NCBI GenBank assembly: GCA_019240475.1
Contig: JAFAYI010000007.1
Coordinates: 119,639 to 183,638 of the forward strand
Length of the DNA: 64,000 bases
Source: Acidobacteriaceae bacterium
Lineage (GTDB): Bacteria; Acidobacteriota; Terriglobia; Bryobacterales; Bryobacteraceae
Direction of reading: 5' to 3'
Shown here: positions 60,325 to 64,000 of the stretch, piece after piece
How positions within the stretch are numbered: position 1 is the first letter of the stretch
How the letters are laid out: every line of letters begins with the position of its first letter
The notes under the pieces: model-generated
Database searches by the model: none
Told to the model about the DNA's origin: nothing
The model's input: the letters and a program-made list of their open reading frames with translations, nothing else
Translations under genes and position numbers: made by a program

Positions 60325-62464
60325 TGGCGTGCGCGTACAGCTCGATCATGTTCTCCATCAGCCGCAGCCCGCAGTCCCGCTCCAGCGTCAAGATCGATTC
60401 CGGATGGAACTGCACGGCCTCAATCGGCAGCTCGCGATGCCGCACGCCCATGATCACGCCATCGTCCGATTCCGCCGTGATCTCAAGGCACCTTGGGAAA
60501 CTCTCGCGGTCGGCAAACAGCGAATGATAGCGGCCCACTCGAAACGGCGATGGCAGCCCGTGGAACACGCCGCGCCCGTGATGATGCACCTCGGAGCCCT
60601 TGCCGTGCATCGGATATCCCAGCACATCCAGCTTTCCGCCGAACGCCTCCACGATTCCCTGCAAGCCCAGGCAGACGCCGAACGTCGCGATGCCGCGCCT
60701 CGCTAACTCTCTCACCAACGCCGGCACCCCGAAGTCCGCAGGCCGGGCCGGCCCCGGCGAGATCAGGACAATGTCCGGCTTCGTGCGTTCAATCGCATCG
60801 AGCGCCACATTCGAACGGTACGTCGAGACCTCCGCGCCCGTCTGCCGCGCATAGTTTGCCAGCGTGTGGATGAAGCAATCGTCGTTATCCACCAGCAGCA
60901 GCCGTGTGCCTTCGCCCACCCGCCGCGTGTGGTGCGCTTCCGGCGCCGCCGTCAACGCTGGGTATAACGCTCGAAAGAAGTTGGTCGCCTTCAACCGGCA
61001 TTCATCGTCTTCCGACCTCGGATCGGAATCGTAGAGCAGCGTCGCCCCCGCCGCATACTTCGCGACTCCGTCCTTCAGATGAACCGTGCGGATCGTAATC
61101 CCCGTGTTGATGTCGCCGTTCAGATTCAGCATTCCGACCGCGCCGCCGTACCAGCCGCGCGCATCGTTCTCCAAATCTTCGACGGCCTGCGCCGCCGCCT
61201 TCTTCGGCGCCCCGATCACCGTCACCGCCCACATATGCGTCAGAAACGCATCGAGCGAATCGAAGCCTTCCTTCAATGTGCCCTTGACGTGATCGACCGT
61301 GTGGAATAGCCCCGCGTACGATTCGATCAGCCGCCGCCCGATCACGCGCACCGATCCGGGAACGCACACGCGCGACTTGTCATTGCGATCCACGTCGCTG
61401 CACATGGTCAGCTCCGATTCTTCCTTGGTCGAGTTCAGCAGTTCCCGAATACTCTCCGCGTCTCGCAGCGGATCGCCCGACCGCCGCGCGGTCCCCGCGA
61501 TCGGGCAGGTCTCGACCTGATCGCCTTCCACCCGCACGAACATCTCGGGCGACGCGCCGACTAACTGTTCGTCGCCCATCTGCAGCAGGAACTCATACGG
61601 GCTCGGACTCGACTTCTGGATGCGATGAAACAACTCCGATGGCTTGCCATCGAACGGAGCTTGGAAGGTTTGCCGCAGAACCACTTCGTAGTAGTTGCCC
61701 TGCCGCATGCCTTCGCGAACCGTCTCCACTTTCTCCATGTACTGCTCCGGAGCGTGGTCTGAAACAATCTCGGCTCTTGCAACCGAAACGGGCGCATTCT
61801 TCACAGGCTCGGCCGTGCGCGCCAGCCCCGCCGTGTCGCCCTTCGGCCCGGAGAAGTCGTATTGAAACCGCTCGACCGTCTCCTTCTTGCGGTCCATGAA
61901 GTAGATCTCGTCGCAAAGAAACAGGTGCAGGTCTCTCTGCGCATGACGAGTGAGCCGCATGCGAATGGGATCGAAGTCGAGCAGCAGGTCGTAGCCGAAC
62001 GCTCCGACCAGCATCAACCGCGAGTCCTTCGGGTTTTGAAACTCTTCCACCAGCGTTCGCAAGATCGAAAAAGGCGATGGCTGCTTGCTGCGCTCTTCTT
62101 CGGCGAATCGCTCCGCAAGCGGCTTCAATTCGAGGCGTATCGAATCCGGCTTCCGGAAATAAGCCCGCCGGTGCGGATGATACTTGAATAGCGGGTCGAG
62201 CAGGCACAGCAGCACTTCGCCCCGTTTGTTTAATGCTCGCAGTTCAAGTCGCCGTCCCCGCCCGACGATCTCGAGCGGAGGCGCCACGCTCGCCACATCC
62301 CACCGCGAATAGCGCTCCGGATACTCGTAGCCCGAAGATAGATACACGCCGCGCTTGCCATCGAGCTGCTTCAACAGATGATCGAGCCCGCGGCCATAGG
62401 CAATCTTCGTGGCGGTTCGAGTAACTGTAATCCCGTTAGGAGTGGTGTAACTTAACTGCGGCAT
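60317..62464 (-). CDS. trpEG: Fused anthranilate synthase, TrpE plus TrpG in one chain
   Basis: 715 residues. The chorismate-binding TrpE part (about 1-500) has PIAGTARRSGDPLRDAE, LTMCSDVDRNDKSRVC and WYGGAVGMLN; the glutamine amidotransferase part (about 525-715) has Cys598 (GVCLGLQG), His687 and Glu689 (FHPE). It makes anthranilate from chorismate and glutamine. A single-chain form is known in rhizobia and a few others; most bacteria use separate subunits. The usual His after GVCLG is Leu, as in some fused forms. Followed by hpnE with an 8-base overlap. Confidence 0.95.
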   Translation of the reverse strand: MPQLSYTTPNGITVTRTATKIAYGRGLDHLLKQLDGKRGVYLSSGYEYPERYSRWDVASVAPPLEIVGRGRRLELRALNKRGEVLLCLLDPLFKYHPHRRAYFRKPDSIRLELKPLAERFAEEERSKQPSPFSILRTLVEEFQNPKDSRLMLVGAFGYDLLLDFDPIRMRLTRHAQRDLHLFLCDEIYFMDRKKETVERFQYDFSGPKGDTAGLARTAEPVKNAPVSVARAEIVSDHAPEQYMEKVETVREGMRQGNYYEVVLRQTFQAPFDGKPSELFHRIQKSSPSPYEFLLQMGDEQLVGASPEMFVRVEGDQVETCPIAGTARRSGDPLRDAESIRELLNSTKEESELTMCSDVDRNDKSRVCVPGSVRVIGRRLIESYAGLFHTVDHVKGTLKEGFDSLDAFLTHMWAVTVIGAPKKAAAQAVEDLENDARGWYGGAVGMLNLNGDINTGITIRTVHLKDGVAKYAAGATLLYDSDPRSEDDECRLKATNFFRALYPALTAAPEAHHTRRVGEGTRLLLVDNDDCFIHTLANYARQTGAEVSTYRSNVALDAIERTKPDIVLISPGPARPADFGVPALVRELARRGIATFGVCLGLQGIVEAFGGKLDVLGYPMHGKGSEVHHHGRGVFHGLPSPFRVGRYHSLFADRESFPRCLEITAESDDGVIMGVRHRELPIEAVQFHPESILTLERDCGLRLMENMIELYAHAIA

Positions 62465-62531
62465 GCTTCCGAGCGGCTAACGATCAGCATAACAGTAGAA
62501 ACGCGGTTGCGACCTAAACCGTCTTTCGCGC

Positions 62532-63155
62532 ATGTTTTGCATTGCTAGAGCAGGTCTATTCTTCTTAGTCGCAGGCGCCGCCTGCGCTCAATTTCCCCTC
62601 TCGGTCGGTGTGAAGGGCGGCGTCGCCTTGACGGATGCCTTCGACAACACGAACTCCTCCTATATCAATCCCGGCGTCTCACTCGTCACTAGTCAGATCG
62701 CCATTCACGACTATTCGCCTTCGAAGGATTACCTGGTCGGCCCGTTCGTCGAACTGCGCCTTCCGTTCGGGCTCGGCGTCGAAGCCGATGCGCTCTATCG
62801 CAAACTCGACTTCGCGATCGTGCAGTCGGGCGACACGACTCCGTTCCGGTTCTATGACAGCACCTGGGAATTTCCCATCCTTGCCAAGTACAGGTTCAAG
62901 CTGCCGGTTGCGCGGCCTTACGTGGACGCCGGCCCGTCGTTTCGCCACACGCAAGGCGCGATTGACGCAGATACGCTTTCTCATCACGGCTTCGCCGCCG
63001 GAGCGGGTATCGAGATCAACGCACTCAGGCTGCTGCACATCTCGCCCGAGATACGTTACACCCGCTGGGGCTCCGATTCGCTCAGCGGAAACTTCATTGG
63101 GCCGCCCCATTCGGATCGGAACCAGGTCGAGTTTCTGGTCGGGATTTCGTTCTAA
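62532..63155 (+). CDS. Outer-membrane beta-barrel protein, OmpA/OprF-type small barrel
   Basis: 207 residues with a signal peptide (1-20, ends CAQ). The mature part alternates polar and hydrophobic residues in eight likely strands (PLSVGVKGGVALTDAF, LVGPFVELRLPFGLGVEADALY, EFPILAKYRFKLPVARPYVDAGPSF, ISPEIRYTRWG) and ends VEFLVGISF, a C-terminal Phe typical of outer-membrane proteins. Specific role unknown. It is divergent from trpEG and its stop overlaps the convergent bamD stop. Confidence 0.8.
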   Translation: MFCIARAGLFFLVAGAACAQFPLSVGVKGGVALTDAFDNTNSSYINPGVSLVTSQIAIHDYSPSKDYLVGPFVELRLPFGLGVEADALYRKLDFAIVQSGDTTPFRFYDSTWEFPILAKYRFKLPVARPYVDAGPSFRHTQGAIDADTLSHHGFAAGAGIEINALRLLHISPEIRYTRWGSDSLSGNFIGPPHSDRNQVEFLVGISF

Positions 63156-64000
63156 GGCTGCGACGGCGGAGCGTTTGGCGTAGTCGCGGGCGTGGTGGCG
63201 GCGGCAGGCGCTCCCGTGGGCGTCTGCGCGCCCTGCGTCGCGTTGCTCTGATTCTGCTGAGCTTGGCCTTGCTGCGTCACCTGCCCTTGGTCCTTATTCG
63301 CCTTCTTCTTTTTCTTTTCGAGCGCGGCCTGTTTCTTGGCGGCCTGTGCCCGATACTTCTTCAGCTCTTTGTCCCGATTCGTAGGCAGCGGCTGCTGCGC
63401 CGATTGGTCGCTCGCGGTCTGCGTAGCTGCCGGACGGTTCCTCGCGTCGGGGCTCTTATCGAGTAAGCTGCTGCTTCCGTTCACGGTGGTGGCGCTCACG
63501 TCCGTAGTTCCGCCGCCGGTGGTTCCCGGAGTGTTGCTTGCGGTCTCGGTGTTGACGACCGGCACGCTGGCCGGAATCGTGCGCTTCGGGTCGGTCATGG
63601 TCGGCTGTCCGGATTTCGCCGCATGGCTAACGTCGGGGCCTCCGCGCAGCCATCCGGTGAAGTCGGACACTACGCCCGTGCGATGATAATTCGCCTGTTC
63701 GAACTTGGCTCGCGCCAGCGCATTCGGATCCGCCTTCGGGATCGGCATTTCCATATCCTGCAGCCGCCGCTTGGCGTCGTCGGCGCGCGAGCTCAAAGGA
63801 TACTCTTCGAGTATCCGCGAGAACATATCGCCCGCCTGTTTGCGGAATCGCGGACCCATCTTCGAGTAAGCGTCGCCTGCTTCAAACAGCGCCTCTCCCG
63901 CGTTGCTATAGAGCGGATATTGATCCACCAGGGCGTTCAATCGATTGGCCGCCGCCGGATTCATCTCGCGCTTCCAATAGAAATTGCCGACCACGAATTC
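63152..64000 (-). CDS. bamD: Outer-membrane assembly factor BamD, 5' end outside window
   Basis: Partial gene: the frame is open to the end of the window, so the N-terminus is missing. The visible 283 residues begin EFVVGNFYWKREMNPAAANRLNALVDQYPLYSNAGEALFEAGDAY, a TPR-type BamD segment, with a second repeat (FSRILEEYPLSSRADDAKRRL). The last 180 residues are a low-complexity Thr/Ser/Gln/Pro tail with a Lys-rich patch (AALEKKKKKANKD), longer than in classical BamD. Confidence 0.85.
   Translation of the reverse strand, partial: EFVVGNFYWKREMNPAAANRLNALVDQYPLYSNAGEALFEAGDAYSKMGPRFRKQAGDMFSRILEEYPLSSRADDAKRRLQDMEMPIPKADPNALARAKFEQANYHRTGVVSDFTGWLRGGPDVSHAAKSGQPTMTDPKRTIPASVPVVNTETASNTPGTTGGGTTDVSATTVNGSSSLLDKSPDARNRPAATQTASDQSAQQPLPTNRDKELKKYRAQAAKKQAALEKKKKKANKDQGQVTQQGQAQQNQSNATQGAQTPTGAPAAATTPATTPNAPPSQP

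Overview
The window looks like a chromosomal segment of an Acidobacteriota bacterium, most likely a soil member of the Bryobacteraceae/Solibacter group. This is inferred from a VWFA-related acidobacterial-type protein, two very large TonB-dependent receptors with an N-terminal carboxypeptidase-regulatory-like domain, a serine/threonine kinase fused to TolB-like propeller repeats, an acidobacterial quinoprotein/cytochrome pair and high G+C. I see no tRNA, rRNA, CRISPR array, transposase or prophage. Coding density is high, with many 1-14 base gene overlaps.

Layout. 0-2.5 kb: VWA protein and a MEMO1-family protein. 2.5-6 kb: small membrane protein, M61 peptidase, pgk. 6.3-13.7 kb: NarL-type response regulator, Ser/Thr kinase, an unannotated 59-residue gene, and metH behind a long leader hairpin. 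13.8-26.4 kb: a polysaccharide-use region with a winged-helix membrane regulator, two TonB receptors, a clan GH-A glycosidase, a vanadium-haloperoxidase-like protein and a GH43 enzyme. A GH67 alpha-glucuronidase at 48.5-51 kb would fit the same glucurono(arabino)xylan theme. 26.4-33.8 kb: gph-cvpA-purC, csbD, dnaB, a quinone-reductase-like enzyme with trpD, and a DAHP synthase. 33.8-43.5 kb: two separate DUF433/DUF5615 toxin-antitoxin-like pairs bracket sucC-sucD-ndk, an ECF sigma factor, tatA, rpsA-HU, a HIT protein and a MerR regulator with its own operator. 43.5-52.7 kb: O-antigen ligase, sixA, quinoprotein plus dihaem cytochrome c, GH67, a PHP phosphoesterase. 52.7-55.8 kb: a small accessory island with two near-duplicate Uma2 nucleases flanking an unknown gene and an STGP-family gene. 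55.8-64 kb: der, typA, hpnE, a fused trpEG, a beta-barrel protein and the 3' part of bamD.

The most striking large-scale signal is compositional. In the sampled lines between about 2.55 and 52.75 kb the plus strand is G-rich whichever strand carries the gene; in both flanks it is C-rich on both gene orientations. Both switches fall between genes, which suggests a roughly 50-kb inverted segment. At fine scale there are several unlisted regulatory candidates: a 21-bp-periodic direct-repeat array between the winged-helix regulator and the first TonB receptor, a classical 19-bp-spacer MerR operator, a hairpin ending two bases before metH, and a promoter-plus-terminator unit about 65 nt long in front of the STGP gene.

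Gene functions come from recognising family motifs in the translations. No database search was possible, and starts were chosen by ribosome-binding-site position where noted.
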